The notes under the pieces: generated by a model
Seen by the model: the letters and a program-made list of their open reading frames with translations, nothing else
Databases searched by the model: none
Told to the model about the DNA's origin: nothing
Program-made: the position numbers and the translations under genes
From: Ganoderma boninense
Lineage: Eukaryota > Basidiomycota > Agaricomycetes > Polyporales > Polyporaceae
DNA: 64,000 nt
NCBI GenBank assembly: GCA_002900995.3
Contig: PJEW03000013.1
Coordinates: 506,208 to 570,207 of the forward strand
Direction: 5' to 3'
Shown: piece after piece, positions 1-10,466 of the stretch
How positions within the stretch are numbered: the first letter of the stretch is position 1
Layout: each line of letters starts with the position of its first letter

Positions 1-1184
1 ACGACCATCGTACACCTTGTTCTGCTGCCCGAGCTAGAGCTTGGTGGGGAGTGTCTTCCACTGTATCTCCTCCACCTACATTCTTTTTTTCGCGCGGAAC
101 TCATTTGTGCTACTAGACGACGCCTCCGTCTTGAGCTCACTGCTCCTCGTATTAGTTCAACGTCTCACACTGAGCAGCAAGGGTCACTGCAGTGTCATCT
201 TTATGCGTGGCATGATGCGGAGGAGAGACTCTGATACCTGGCGCGGCTCAGGTGCGTGGACAGCGTACATTAGAGCTTCGCTCAGTCCAGTCGCTTTGGC
301 AGCAGCTGCAGTTCCCCTCCTTCTCGGATCTTTTCTGCGCCAAATCTCTCCATGCCGGCCGATATCCTTAGGTGCGAATGGCGTTTCCGCGAGGGTTTAC
401 GAGTCACTCGCTGAGATACGCGGGCATATTGAGGTCCTCGCCTACATTCGTGCTGCTCAAACTGAGAGCGATAAGGCAGAGATCGGAGACGCCATGATGA
501 ATGCCGTGGTGGAGGCGGTACAGATCGAGCTCGAAATTAACGTCCACCAGCACTGAACCGCATACTATGGTGCTATGGTCATGCTAGCGCATGCTCTTGG
601 CAAGGCCGAGTGGCCGGGTTACTTGTGTGATCTTGCCGACAGAGATACTCGGTTTATCAACGACTACGATATCTCTCGCCTCGGGGACATCTCGTGGATG
701 TGGTTAGCTGCGTGCGCCGAGTACATGTGTAGTCCACATGTCGGCGGATCCGTCCAAGAAGCCATCGCGTAACGAAGGGGACGCGCCAAACATGGGAAAG
801 CGTTAGAACCGTGATCCTGTGGGAGGGAACAGGGCGCGCGGGAGGAGAGCGAACGGGAGGAAACGAAGTCGCGTTTGAACGCTGAAGCAAACGCGTGAGG
901 GACATCGCGCCGCGGGTGTACCTAAATACACGTAGTAACAAGAATCTAAAACATAATGTACAGTATATAAGACGGACAAGACGGGATAAGACGAGAGAGA
1001 CTCGGCGCGAGCACAAGACGAGCTCGCTGACATAATACAAGATTCCAGCAGATCCCCCTCTGCAACCAGAGCGCACCAAGTATAGCGCAGTCAATACTTG
1101 GAGCGCACGTCTCGAGGCGAAAGACACGCTGTACTTCATAGTCCTTGAGTCTCCGTGGTGAGATATCCGTCCTTACATTACACG
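1..1184. other. Left flank, no firm gene
   Basis: Two short plus-strand stretches (about 380-556 and 575-772) have protein-like composition, ending in residues such as IRAAQTESDKAEIGDAMMNA and WMWLAACAEYM, but no ATG-started model or splice pair could be fixed. They may be the 3' part of a gene that begins outside the window. From about 780 to 1184 the minus strand looks like decayed retroelement sequence, with a purine tract and TATA-like stretches. No family was recognised. Confidence 0.25.
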
Positions 1185-1189
1185 CACCT

Positions 1190-1352
1190 TATAGGAAGAT
1201 AATCTCAGTCAGGACGCGTGTACGCGGGACTAATACGATGTATTGTGTACCTATAGGAAGATAATCTAACAATACAGTTAGCAGTCGGAACGAAGTCTAA
1301 AGTAACCGTGAAGATGCTCACCTCAGTCAGGACACGTGTACGCGGGACTGAG
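1190..1352 (+). repeat. Left terminal block of copia element
   Basis: About 162 bases that match 6206-6367 in reverse complement with roughly five mismatches. The block itself is bounded by inverted motifs: TATAGGAAGATAATCT at 1190-1205 and AGATTATCTTCCTATA at 1351-1366. An extra copy of the motif lies at 1252-1267. The motif CAGGACGCGTGTACGCGGGA appears once near each end of the block. The 3' end abuts the primer-binding site, so this is where the 5' LTR should end. Confidence 0.8.
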
Positions 1353-1366
1353 ATTATCTTCCTATA

Positions 1367-1378
1367 GGTTATGAGCCC
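1367..1378 (+). other. Primer-binding site (half tRNA-iMet type)
   Basis: GGTTATGAGCCC lies immediately after the 5' terminal block. It is complementary to the anticodon arm of a methionine tRNA (GGGCTCATAACC). Priming from an internally cut initiator tRNA-Met is established for Drosophila copia and related elements. The position fixes the 3' end of the 5' LTR at about 1366. Confidence 0.65.
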
Positions 1379-1439
1379 TGCCTTCTAGGCGGACTCCCTG
1401 TACGAAACCCGAACGACCATCCTCGCATCTTCCCACACT

Positions 1440-4400
1440 ATGTCCATCAAGCTCGGTGACGATCACGTCCGCGTACCGAAGCTCGACGTCGGCGGCGCCA
1501 ACTGGGTGCTCTACAAGGAGCGACTTACCTGGGCGGCGGACGCGAAGGGTCTCGCGGGCCATCTCGACGGTACGTCCGTCATGCCTGTCGCACCGCCTAT
1601 GGCGGGGGGAAACGCCGCGGATCAGGCGGTAGGCGCAGCTGCAGGTGCGGCTGTCGCTGCCGCTGATGCCGGAGAGGACGCAGATGACGACGCTGCTGCC
1701 GGAGGAGCCGGTGGTGGTGGAGCGGGCGGTGCGGTCCTCGTTGGTGGAAACCCGGGTGCTGGCGTGGTGCCGGACCCTGCGCAGGTTGCGTACCATGCCG
1801 AGCTGGTGACCTGGAAGAAGAACGAGGCGGTCGTCAAGCAGCTCATCGCGAGCACGATCCCGGACTCACTTTTCATGAAGATCCGTGCCAGAGGAACTGC
1901 GCGCGAGATCTGGTTGGCGCTGGCCGCGGAGTTTGAGCGCCGTTCGCGCATGATCTCGCTCGACTTGCGCCGGAGGCTGCAGGAGCAACGCTGTGGGGAC
2001 AAGGCCGACGTTAGAGCTCACTTCACGAAGCTGCGGACGATGTACGAGGATCTCGCCGCGATGGGCCACACCCCCGAGGACGACGACTTCTACGCCATCA
2101 TCCTCGGCTCCATGCCAACCTCCTTCGAATCCTACATCTCTTCCCTCACCGCTACGTCGACCGTTACCGGCAACATCTTGACGCCGGAACAGTTGATGGC
2201 CGCCCTTACCGACGAGTACGATCGCCGTGCCTTGCGTTCCAAGCCGGGACGTTCAGGCGGTGAATCTGGAGACGTTGCGCTGTCAGCCAACGAGAAGGGC
2301 GGAAGGGGGAAGAAGAAGAATGTCAAATGCTTCAATTGCGGGAAGCCTGGTCACTACAAGTCTGAGTGCTGGGCGCCCGGCGGCGGCAAGGAGGGCCAGG
2401 GTCCGAAGGAGAAGCCCAAAGACAAGGCGTCCAAGGCGTCCGAGAAGGACAAGGACGAGGCGTGGTTTGTGCGCGTTGGCACGGACACAGACTCCATCCC
2501 CGATCTCCAGACCGTCTCCGACTCCACGTGCGAAGGCGAGAATGGCGACGAGGACAACTTCAATGAGGACTTCACCACGCACCATGGCGCGATGCTTGCA
2601 AGCAATCCTCCGACCGAGGAAGAGGAACTCCTCTTCGACTCAGGCGCCACCAGCCACATGTCTCCTCACATCCACCATTTTGTCAGCTATCGTCCAATCC
2701 GTCCAAAGCGAATCCATGCTGCGGGCAGCCACACGTTCCGAGGTGTCGGACGCGGTGACATGTACATCACTGTCCCGCGCAACGAGGGTGGCACCGAGAC
2801 CACCCGCATCCTCCTCCGCGATGTCCTCCATGCACCGGCGATGGACGTTACGCTTGTGTCCATTGGTCGTATTGTGTCCACAGGGTCCACGGTCGCATTC
2901 CTCCCTAAAGGATGTCAGGTCTCGAACCCCGACGGAGATGTCGTTGCTTCTGTCCCGCTTGTGCAGGGGCTGTACAGGACCACGATGCAGCCCACCGAGG
3001 AAGCCATGCCGACGCGTGAGGGGGAGAACGAGGAGGGTGAGCCAATGGAGACCCGCGCAATCTCGTTAGATGAGGCGCACCGGATGTTGGGTCATATCTC
3101 CTACGACGCGGCACGCAATGCAATCACCAGGGGTCTGGCAAAAGGGGTCAGCCTGATCTCTGGAAGCAAACCGACGACCTGCGACGCCTGCGAGGCTGGA
3201 AAGATGACGCGGAAGCCCATCGCGAAGGAGCGCGTGCGGCCCCGCGCTGCTGCCGTCGGAGACGAGGTTCACACTGATGTCTGGGGCGCTGCGCGCACTG
3301 CAACTCTTGGCCACCGGCTCTACAACGCGCTCTTCATCGACGATCACAGCCGCCACACCAAAGTCTACCTCCAGCGCGCCAAGGCGGAGACGTTCGAGTC
3401 CTATAAGAAGCTCGAGGCCTTCTACCGCACCCAGAAGGGCGTCCAAATCAAGTGCCTTCACTCCGACCGCGGCGGCGAGTATCTCTCGAAGGAGTTCTCC
3501 GATCACCTCGCAGCAAATGGCACTGTCCGAAAACTCACGGTGCACGACACACCTGAGTACAACGGCGTCGGTGAGCGCGCAAACCGTACGCACTTCGAAA
3601 AAGTGCGCGCAATGCTGCACGACAGCGGCCTGCCCAAGGCGCTGTGGGGAGAGGCCCTCAACTACGCGGTCTACACGAAGAACCGCACACCGACGCGCGC
3701 CCTCGACGGCAAGACGCCGCACGAAGTCTTCTGGGGCACGAAGCCCGACATCGCACACCTCCATCCCTGGGGTTGCGAGGTCCGTGTACATACCCCCGGC
3801 GGCTCGAAGCTCACAGATCGTGCTCGGATCGCACGCTGGGTGGGCTGGGACGAAGCCTCAGATGCACATCGCATCTACTGGCCGGACCGCCGTATCGTCA
3901 CGGTCGAACGCAGCGTCCGTTTCAACGTCGTTGACGCCGACGTCGTGGTGCCGCTTGAGGGGGAGAGGGACAACGCAGGAGCTAGAACAGACACTCACCT
4001 GGACAAGCGTGCCTCCACGCCGTCGCTGCAACCTGTCCCCGATGCCTCGATTGACGAACCCCCTCCACTCGAACTCGAGTCCCCCGCCATTCCTCCCTCC
4101 CAGCCACCCGTCGACGAGAAGCCTATTGAGGCTGAGACCGTTCCCGAGACCGTGTCCGAGCGGCCCAAGCGTGTCCGAAAGGAGTCGGAGTACGTGAAGA
4201 GGTTGAGGAGCGGCGAGGGGAGTGTGGGTGGAAGAAGGAGCGGACGGTTGCTGCCGAAGGGGATGCGAGAGGGGACCGAGAGTGCGAAGAAGACGACAGT
4301 CGAGGAGGTTGAGGACGAGGAAGGGTTCGTGATGGTGTCAAGGGAGGAACGCGAGGAGTGGGAGATGGTTGAACTGGCAATGTCGGCCGCAACGGGAGAA

Positions 4401-5972
4401 GCCGAGTGTTTGGACCCGACGTACGCCGAGGCGAAGAAGCGCCCTGACTGGCCCAAGTGGCTGGAAGCCATTCAAGCGGAGCTCGATTCGCTCAAGGCCA
4501 ACGGAACATGGGAGCTCGTCGAACGCCCAGAGGACGGCGATGTTGTCGACTCGAAATGGGACCTCCACGTCAAGAAGGACTCAGCTGGTGAAATCGACAA
4601 ACGCAAAGCTCGACTCGTCGCACGGGGGTACACCCAGATCTATGGCATCAACTACACCGAAACCTTCGCTCCCGTCGTCAGACTCTCCTCTGTCCGCACC
4701 ATCTGCGCCTTCGCCAACCACAACCACTGGCCTATCGACGTCTTCGACTTTTCCAGTGCTTTTCTTAACTCCAAGCTCGACGAGACTGTCTATCTGGAAC
4801 AGCCTCCCCACCACGAATTCGCAGACCGCCGCAAGTACGTCCTGAAGCTCAAAAAGGCGTTGTACGGGTTGAAGCAGGGCGGCCGGAAATGGTACGAGAC
4901 GCTTTGCGCTGCGCTCGCTGACCTAGGATTCCAGCGCGCCGAAGCTGACCACGGCGTGTTCTTCAAGCGCGAGGACGGTAACCTCGTAGTCTTGGCAGTC
5001 CACGTCGATGACTGCATTATCACGGGCGACTCAGGCGTCCTCAACAACTCGTACAAGACCCAGCTCAGCAAGCGTTACAAACTCACCGACCTCGGTCCCA
5101 TCAGTTCGGTGCTCGGCATCAAGGTCACGCGCGACCTCGAGGCTCGCACGCTCTCCCTCTCCCAGCACTCTTACATCGACTCCATCATCACACGCTTCAA
5201 CTTCGATGATCTGAAGCCCATCTCGACCCCGATGGACCCTCACGTCCAACTCTCGAAGACGCAGTGCCCTGAGAGCGCACTCGACGTTGCACGCATGAAG
5301 CGTGTCCCGTACCGCGAGGCGATCGGCGCCCTCATGTACGCGGCCATGGGCACACGGCCGGACATCGCGTTCGCCGTCTCGACGCTCGCTCAGTACTCGG
5401 AGAACCCGGGCTGGACGCACTGGGAGGCGGTGAAACGGGTCTTCAGGTACCTGTTGGGGACGCGGCACCTCTCGCTGGTGTATGGCGGTGGGAAGGACGG
5501 GCTGGAAGGATTTGTGGACGCGGATGGCTCTTCGCAGGAGCACCGGCGGGCAATTACGGGGTACGTCTTCCTTGTTGATGGCGGAGCAGGTTCATGGGCG
5601 TCGAAAACGAAGAAGCAGGAGCTCGTTACGCTCTCAACGGCCGAGTCAGAGTACGTCGCTGCGACGCATGCCGCGAAGGAGGCTATCTGGCTGCGGCGCT
5701 TCATCGGCGAGGTCTTCAAGCCTCTCTCCGAGCCCACCACCCTGCACGGCGACAACCAGGCTGCAATCGCGCTCACCAAGGACGGTGCTTATCACGCCCG
5801 GACCAAGCACATCGACATCCGATACCACTTCATCCGCTACTCCATCGAGGCGGGCTCGATCCGGCTCATCTACTGCCCTACGGACGACCAAACGGCGGAC
5901 ATCTTGACAAAGGCGCTCCCTTCCGTCAAGGTGAAGCACTTCGCGTCTGCGCTTGGCCTCGCGCCCGCTTGA
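1440..5972 (+). CDS. Copia Gag-Pol polyprotein
   Basis: A 1510-codon intronless frame from ATG 1440 to TGA 5972. Order of domains: Gag with an Ala/Gly-rich insert (about residues 55-110) and a helical core (115-275); zinc knuckle CFNCGKPGHYKSEC at 297-310; aspartic protease DSGATSHM at 400-407; a pre-integrase His/Cys region (about 545-605); integrase core with D613, D676 and E712, the last two spaced by the usual 35 residues; a variable linker (860-1000); reverse transcriptase with HVDD at 1188-1191 in place of the usual YVDD; RNase H with D1360, E1402 and D1438 and the conserved TKHIDIRYHFIR near the end. All catalytic residues are present and there is no stop or frameshift. Protease before integrase before RT is the Ty1/copia order, which excludes Ty3/gypsy. 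Confidence 0.95.
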   Translation: MSIKLGDDHVRVPKLDVGGANWVLYKERLTWAADAKGLAGHLDGTSVMPVAPPMAGGNAADQAVGAAAGAAVAAADAGEDADDDAAAGGAGGGGAGGAVLVGGNPGAGVVPDPAQVAYHAELVTWKKNEAVVKQLIASTIPDSLFMKIRARGTAREIWLALAAEFERRSRMISLDLRRRLQEQRCGDKADVRAHFTKLRTMYEDLAAMGHTPEDDDFYAIILGSMPTSFESYISSLTATSTVTGNILTPEQLMAALTDEYDRRALRSKPGRSGGESGDVALSANEKGGRGKKKNVKCFNCGKPGHYKSECWAPGGGKEGQGPKEKPKDKASKASEKDKDEAWFVRVGTDTDSIPDLQTVSDSTCEGENGDEDNFNEDFTTHHGAMLASNPPTEEEELLFDSGATSHMSPHIHHFVSYRPIRPKRIHAAGSHTFRGVGRGDMYITVPRNEGGTETTRILLRDVLHAPAMDVTLVSIGRIVSTGSTVAFLPKGCQVSNPDGDVVASVPLVQGLYRTTMQPTEEAMPTREGENEEGEPMETRAISLDEAHRMLGHISYDAARNAITRGLAKGVSLISGSKPTTCDACEAGKMTRKPIAKERVRPRAAAVGDEVHTDVWGAARTATLGHRLYNALFIDDHSRHTKVYLQRAKAETFESYKKLEAFYRTQKGVQIKCLHSDRGGEYLSKEFSDHLAANGTVRKLTVHDTPEYNGVGERANRTHFEKVRAMLHDSGLPKALWGEALNYAVYTKNRTPTRALDGKTPHEVFWGTKPDIAHLHPWGCEVRVHTPGGSKLTDRARIARWVGWDEASDAHRIYWPDRRIVTVERSVRFNVVDADVVVPLEGERDNAGARTDTHLDKRASTPSLQPVPDASIDEPPPLELESPAIPPSQPPVDEKPIEAETVPETVSERPKRVRKESEYVKRLRSGEGSVGGRRSGRLLPKGMREGTESAKKTTVEEVEDEEGFVMVSREEREEWEMVELAMSAATGEAECLDPTYAEAKKRPDWPKWLEAIQAELDSLKANGTWELVERPEDGDVVDSKWDLHVKKDSAGEIDKRKARLVARGYTQIYGINYTETFAPVVRLSSVRTICAFANHNHWPIDVFDFSSAFLNSKLDETVYLEQPPHHEFADRRKYVLKLKKALYGLKQGGRKWYETLCAALADLGFQRAEADHGVFFKREDGNLVVLAVHVDDCIITGDSGVLNNSYKTQLSKRYKLTDLGPISSVLGIKVTRDLEARTLSLSQHSYIDSIITRFNFDDLKPISTPMDPHVQLSKTQCPESALDVARMKRVPYREAIGALMYAAMGTRPDIAFAVSTLAQYSENPGWTHWEAVKRVFRYLLGTRHLSLVYGGGKDGLEGFVDADGSSQEHRRAITGYVFLVDGGAGSWASKTKKQELVTLSTAESEYVAATHAAKEAIWLRRFIGEVFKPLSEPTTLHGDNQAAIALTKDGAYHARTKHIDIRYHFIRYSIEAGSIRLIYCPTDDQTADILTKALPSVKVKHFASALGLAPA

Positions 5973-5979
5973 GGGGGAG
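5971..5979 (+). other. Polypurine tract
   Basis: GAGGGGGAG overlaps the stop codon of the polyprotein and is followed by TGTTGG. In copia elements this arrangement primes plus-strand DNA synthesis and marks the start of the 3' LTR, which would therefore run 5980-6367 (388 bases). Nothing like 5980-6205 is present at the 5' end. Confidence 0.6.
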
Positions 5980-6205
5980 TGTTGGAGAATGGAGGCGGAG
6001 GAGTCGGGCAAGCGGGAGCACGAGGCCGACGACGACGCGTCCCGGCTCGTGGTGTCCCGGTGGATACAGTCTTGTTGCAAGTACGTTGGCTCCGGTTTCT
6101 TACCTTGTTCATCTTCGATTATCTTGTCTGTGTCTCGCATGTCTTGAGGCCCGACTGTCTTGTTTGTTATGTGTACTTATAGCAGGCTTATACGTACCGC
6201 TCACC

Positions 6206-6367
6206 TCAGTCCCGCGTACACGCGTCCTGACTGAGGTGAGCATCTCCCCGGTTACCTTAGACTTCGTTCCGACTGCTAACTGTATTGTTAGATTATCTTC
6301 CTATAGGTACACAATACATTGTATTAGTCCCGCGTACACGCGTCCTGACTGAGATTATCTTCCTATA
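6206..6367 (-). repeat. Right terminal block of copia element
   Basis: Reverse-complement partner of 1190-1352, about 97% identical by eye. It ends AGATTATCTTCCTATA exactly at the CACCT target duplication. An additional motif copy lies at 6290-6305. Confidence 0.8.
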
Positions 6368-6372
6368 CACCT

Positions 6373-8949
6373 TTGATAGCCAGCGCGAACATGGTGAAAA
6401 GGCTGCGATTGTTAGACTACATAAACCTCGCGGTGATAGTGGCGGCTTCCGGTTCTCAGATGCAGCGAATCTTCCAATTGGAGAACAAAGTCCCAGCACT
6501 AGTACGTGGCGGTCGGCGTGAGAAGTGAGAAGCTCAGTGGAAAATACATTGAAACTCCGAACCGTCATTCGGTGTTAACGGAGATAGATGCAAAGCCGCG
6601 GCGATTCGGTGCGTCGGTGTGCCTACCCCCACCCTGTGAATCCCGCCCTGTGAACGGTAAGCACGGCCCCTTACGAAATGCCATGAACGGTGGGTGCATA
6701 TGGTGCCAGGTTCTACATTGCATGAGCAGCGGTATTCCTTCCTCATCAGTTTTCGAGAAAGCGCCATGACTCCAAGAGCAACTTGAGCCTTGGTCGACGC
6801 AGCACGACCGGCATAGGTATTAGGTAAGTCATCAGCAAAAGGGCTAACCCGTGGCAATTGCATTGCCACGTTTGGTCGGGTTTGCCTACTATAACGGGAC
6901 GGCTGAGGTATGCAATGCATAACCTTGCAGCTGCAAACCTGGCACTGGCGGGGTCATAATCGTAGTGTCAAGGATATGCATTGGATAAGAAAAACCATGT
7001 CAAATATTTGACTATCTATGCTAATGGAATTAACTGACGACTCAGAGTCCTTCAAGCTCGACGCGCCGTGGCCACTACAGCGCTCACCCCAGCGCGCACC
7101 CGGCGCTTGGCCGTGTGCCCTTCTCTCTCCTTCCCTCCATCTCTCGACTCCAACGCTGCGCCCTCCGCTATGCGCTCCCTCGTACACGCATCCGGCCTTC
7201 CACCTTGTCACCCAGTCTAGTCATCCCATGCAAGCTTGGTCAGTTCAAGTCCGTAGAAGCTCCAAGAAGGACAGTGTCCGGGTCATCATCTCCCTTAGAG
7301 AGTCCGGTGAGTATGTTCGAATTCACCCCAATTCTATTGCGTCCGTGCGGCGTGTGCACGGGGAGGACGGCGGGGAGGAAATGCGCTGGGGAGTATTCTG
7401 GGGTCCGTGCGCAGTCACGCGCCGCGCACACTAGTTGACGACCTGTCATTTGAACCCCAACCTTTTATAAAGCTCCCCCTGCTCTCGGCTCATCGACGTG
7501 AGCACTTCTTCTTTCTCCTCCACCATCCCTGACCACTCCATGTCGTCTGACCTTTTATTCCCAACAGCCCATATGTCCACTAGCATCGCAACAGCTATAG
7601 GTTCAATCTCAAATCCGAGTCTCTGCTCTACGTGCGTAATCACGTTGGTGAGTCATTGTATGCGCCATTATGTATCACTGACTGCGCGCTGACTATATGC
7701 GCCCCCTCCAATATCAATTGGCACGCCGCCATCTTGGGATCAGCTCTCAGTCTTTGCGAGCTGCAAGAGTAAGTCCGGCACAGTTTGCATACATTACGAG
7801 CTGCTGATCTTCACGTCCTTGTCCTCGAGCTCCGGGCGCTTTAATATGCCAGTGCGTCCTTGCATTGCCTGATTTTACCCATGTGTTCATCCCTCAGGTG
7901 CCCCGCTGTCATTCTGTGAGCATCGTCTCCATCACAGGTCAGTGTTTGTTCGCTCTCAATACCATTATCGTGATCCCTGCCCTGGACCACTGCTCCCCTG
8001 CCCTCTTTCCCCTCTTGTTTCGAGTTGTACTATGCCAGAGAGAGAACAGCTTAAGGTACGTCGCCAGCTGCTCATAATATGCATGCCTGTCTTCTTCCGG
8101 CCTCTGTCCACACCCCTCTACTCCCCGCGAGTCTCTTCTTTTATCGTCTCGGGCCTTGCTGGCGCCACTGTTCCCACTCCTACCCTGTCTTTCCCATTTT
8201 CTGTCATTGTCTGGTTTGCACTCGGCGCGCGCCCCCGGCCGCCACCATCCACGCATGTTGTCTTGTACTCGTCTTCAGTTTGTCAATATATTTTGTTTTT
8301 CGTTCGAGCTCGTTTAGCGTGACGTCAACTACTGGACCTTCTCAATATATTGTGCATTAATCTCAGAATTGTTTCGCTAGCATTGAGATCTTAGTATTGT
8401 CTGGGAATTGTCGCCTTGCATGGCGTGGGTTTGCAATGCACTCCGCCTGGGTTTGCCATGCAATCTTCGGGTATGCAAGGGCAATCCCAAAATAACCACT
8501 CCTTTGTAAGGGCCATATAATTCTCACCTAGGCAATCCCGTTATGCAGTTGTATTTAGAATAGAAATGCATTGTATATTGAATTACAATAATTCGGCGCT
8601 GCCGCAGATGGTAAGGGCGGTAATATAAAACCTCTTCCTTCCTTATTGGGTCAACTCGGCCAGGACCCAACCGATGTGACAAGATATGTCCTTCGCTATG
8701 CTGGTGTGGTCATCCGTACGCTCAGCGTCATACGACTGAACTTTGTAAACCGTTCTTCCCAAAGTAACGCCGTACGGTTGGCGTCACGGTTAGACGACTG
8801 CGACTTGCAGCATCATAGTACACCTCGTACCCAATGTCAGTCTAGAGAACGAATGATACTATCTTGTAAGTTGGGAGACCTTATTCATAAAAATCTCGTG
8901 TATTTCTCCTCCATTAAAATGCTTACCGTTCTTATATGTGACTGGCCAG
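6373..8949. other. No gene resolved
   Basis: Several splice-like signals and short open stretches occur between 7100 and 8350 on the plus strand, but no continuous model emerged. There are small palindromes at about 6846-6866 (arms CGTGGCAAT) and 6912-6928 (GGTATGCAATGCATAACC type) and repeated TTTGCAATGCA/TTTGCCATGCA motifs near 8400-8470, possibly traces of old miniature elements. Confidence 0.3.
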
Positions 8950-9491
8950 ACGGTTCCAGCGCCTCGAAAACAGCGCCTATCGCTGGAGACGACGGCACCT
9001 TTCCTCACAAAGCTCCTTCAACTTTGCTCCGTTCCTGCCATCTCCACGATATTGTGTATCCTGACTCGCGACTCTCATTCTCGTCTTCTCAAGCTCATTG
9101 GCCGCGACTACCGCCCCAATGCATGGCGGCGCCAGGCCGACATCGAGGAACTTCACTCACAGGTTAGTCATCGCCTTTTCAGGGAGAACGAAACCCAACC
9201 TTCCGCTTCGTTCAGTTCCATAGCGTGTTTTTGCAACTCAGCGAAGAGTATGGAAGGTGGATCCCGTACACGAACCCCGCAGTCTCTGTGGTGCGCGATG
9301 CGCTTCGAGATGGGACGATCCGTCCTGCCGTCGTACCTCAGGTGATCCAAATCGCGTACGTATCAATTCAACGCCCATTTGAATTGCTGCGAATAACATT
9401 GTGCAGCTACGTACGTGCGTTTGAGCGCGATAGTCCTCGTGTAACGCGTTCCATGGTGCGCGCTGCTATCAACCATCAAATCGGCCCTTGA
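8950..9491 (+). CDS. Hypothetical protein, 3' exons
   Basis: Three exons join in frame: 8950-9162, 9216-9355 and 9407-9491, separated by GT-AG introns of 53 and 51 bases. The joined product of about 145 residues reads LHSQFHSVFLQL across the first junction and VIQIAYVRAFERDSPR across the second and stops at TGA 9491. Frame continuity over two canonical introns is the main evidence. The first listed base follows an acceptor (CTGGCCAG), so an upstream exon with the start codon is expected; none was fixed. Features: a basic N-terminal part and a helical, arginine-rich C-terminus (DALRDGTIRPAVVPQ). No domain recognised and no neighbour that hints at its function. Confidence 0.5.
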
Positions 9492-9887
9492 ACCTGGCGG
9501 GGAGCCAACTGCCTTGAAAATCTCTCCCAGTTCCGCAAATTACTCATCGGGTGCCATCCTTCAGAGGGTTGATGTTACGTTGTTCCTGGAAGCTGGACGG
9601 GGGTACTCGAGTGGTGATGTCTGGAATTTGTCATAAAATCTATCATCGTTGCTGTGTTATCTTCTTGCTGTGTATTCGCTGTTTCAGAATGCGTGCCATG
9701 GTTTACTCCAGTTCTTGAATGTGAATCATGGTGGGACCTGTCCGCGTATGGTGATGGTTGAGTAGGTGGCTGTGCTAAACAACTCATTTTGGGTTACAAC
9801 CCCCCTTCGGCGTTTATGCAACAGATCTCTCGCAAGATTCTGGCACAGGACCCCGGAACACCTGTGCAGCTTCCAGCATTCGTGCTA

Positions 9888-10270
9888 CAGTGCTTTGCAT
9901 ATCAAACTGCAGTCGACGTTCGCGCGTCAAGCTGTTTGCCCCTGTTTGCAACGCCGTCCGTCAGCGCCTGCCTGCCCCGTGGAGACCGCTTCGAGACCAG
10001 GTACCCCTCCTCTGCCGCGGCCAGCAAGAGTTCTTCGCCCCAGTTTGCTGTCGGAAGCTATGGATTGAAGTGGGGTGGGTCATACTAATATAATCTGAAT
10101 CCGACGACAATGAAGTGAGGAGTACGCTTTGTCCACAAGAAATGCCCGTCAGGTACTTGTTCTCCGGGAGGGCCGGCTTTGCACCCCGTAGCCGTTAGCC
10201 GTCGGCGGCACAAATATGAGCAAACAGCTTTTGCGCGTGGAACGGCTGCAGTTTGATATGCAAAGCACTG
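9888..10270. mobile_element. Miniature TIR element (383 bp, TA flanks)
   Basis: The ends are inverted repeats beginning CAGTGCTTTGCATATCAAAC and continuing imperfectly for about 50 bases, including a shared AAGCTGTTTGC or AGCTGTTTGC core. TA stands directly outside each end (9886-9887 and 10271-10272). TA duplication is typical of Tc1/mariner-type transposases, so this is probably a non-autonomous derivative. It has no coding capacity. Confidence 0.65.
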
Positions 10271-10399
10271 TAATGCCGTGGCAACGAACTTCTATCGGTG
10301 CTGACATAAGCACCCGACTTGAGCCGGAGCGCTGAATGAACGAAGTAAGACTCTTCTTCTCCCTCTTTCCCTATAGACACACGCAGACTCACTCTCATC

Positions 10400-10466
10400 C
10401 CCTCCTCCTCCTCCTCCTCCTCCTCCTCCTCCTCCTCCTCCTCCTCCTCCTCCTCCTCCTCCTCCT
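10400..10466 (+). repeat. (CTC)n microsatellite
   Basis: About 22 uninterrupted CTC units. The minus strand would read as poly-Glu, but no gene model contains it. Confidence 0.9.

Larger units (their letters stand above)
1190..6367 (+). mobile_element. Ty1/copia retrotransposon with inverted termini
   Basis: A complete copia-order element (Gag, protease, integrase, reverse transcriptase, RNase H). It starts at TATAGGAAGATAATCT (1190) and ends at AGATTATCTTCCTATA (6367). The 5-base sequence CACCT stands directly outside both ends (1185-1189 and 6368-6372), as expected for the target duplication made by a copia integrase. A primer-binding site follows the 5' terminal block and a purine tract follows the polyprotein stop. 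Oddly, the two terminal blocks are inverted copies of each other. No direct LTR pair could be found: the sequence 5980-6205 after the purine tract has no counterpart upstream of 1190. The single uninterrupted reading frame suggests recent activity; the abnormal ends suggest an aberrant reverse-transcription product or a rearranged LTR. Confidence 0.85.

Noticed and set aside
2227..3069. Long frames on other frames and the minus strand within the copia polyprotein
   Set aside because: Arg/Ser/Pro-rich shadows of a GC-rich gene with clear domains in frame 1440-5972.
1190..6367. DNA transposon with terminal inverted repeats
   Set aside because: The interior is a complete copia polyprotein with primer-binding site and purine tract, and the 5-bp duplication fits its integrase, so this is a retrotransposon with abnormal ends.
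10400..10466. Poly-Glu protein gene on the minus strand
   Set aside because: The frame exists only because of the CTC repeat and has no coding-like flanks.
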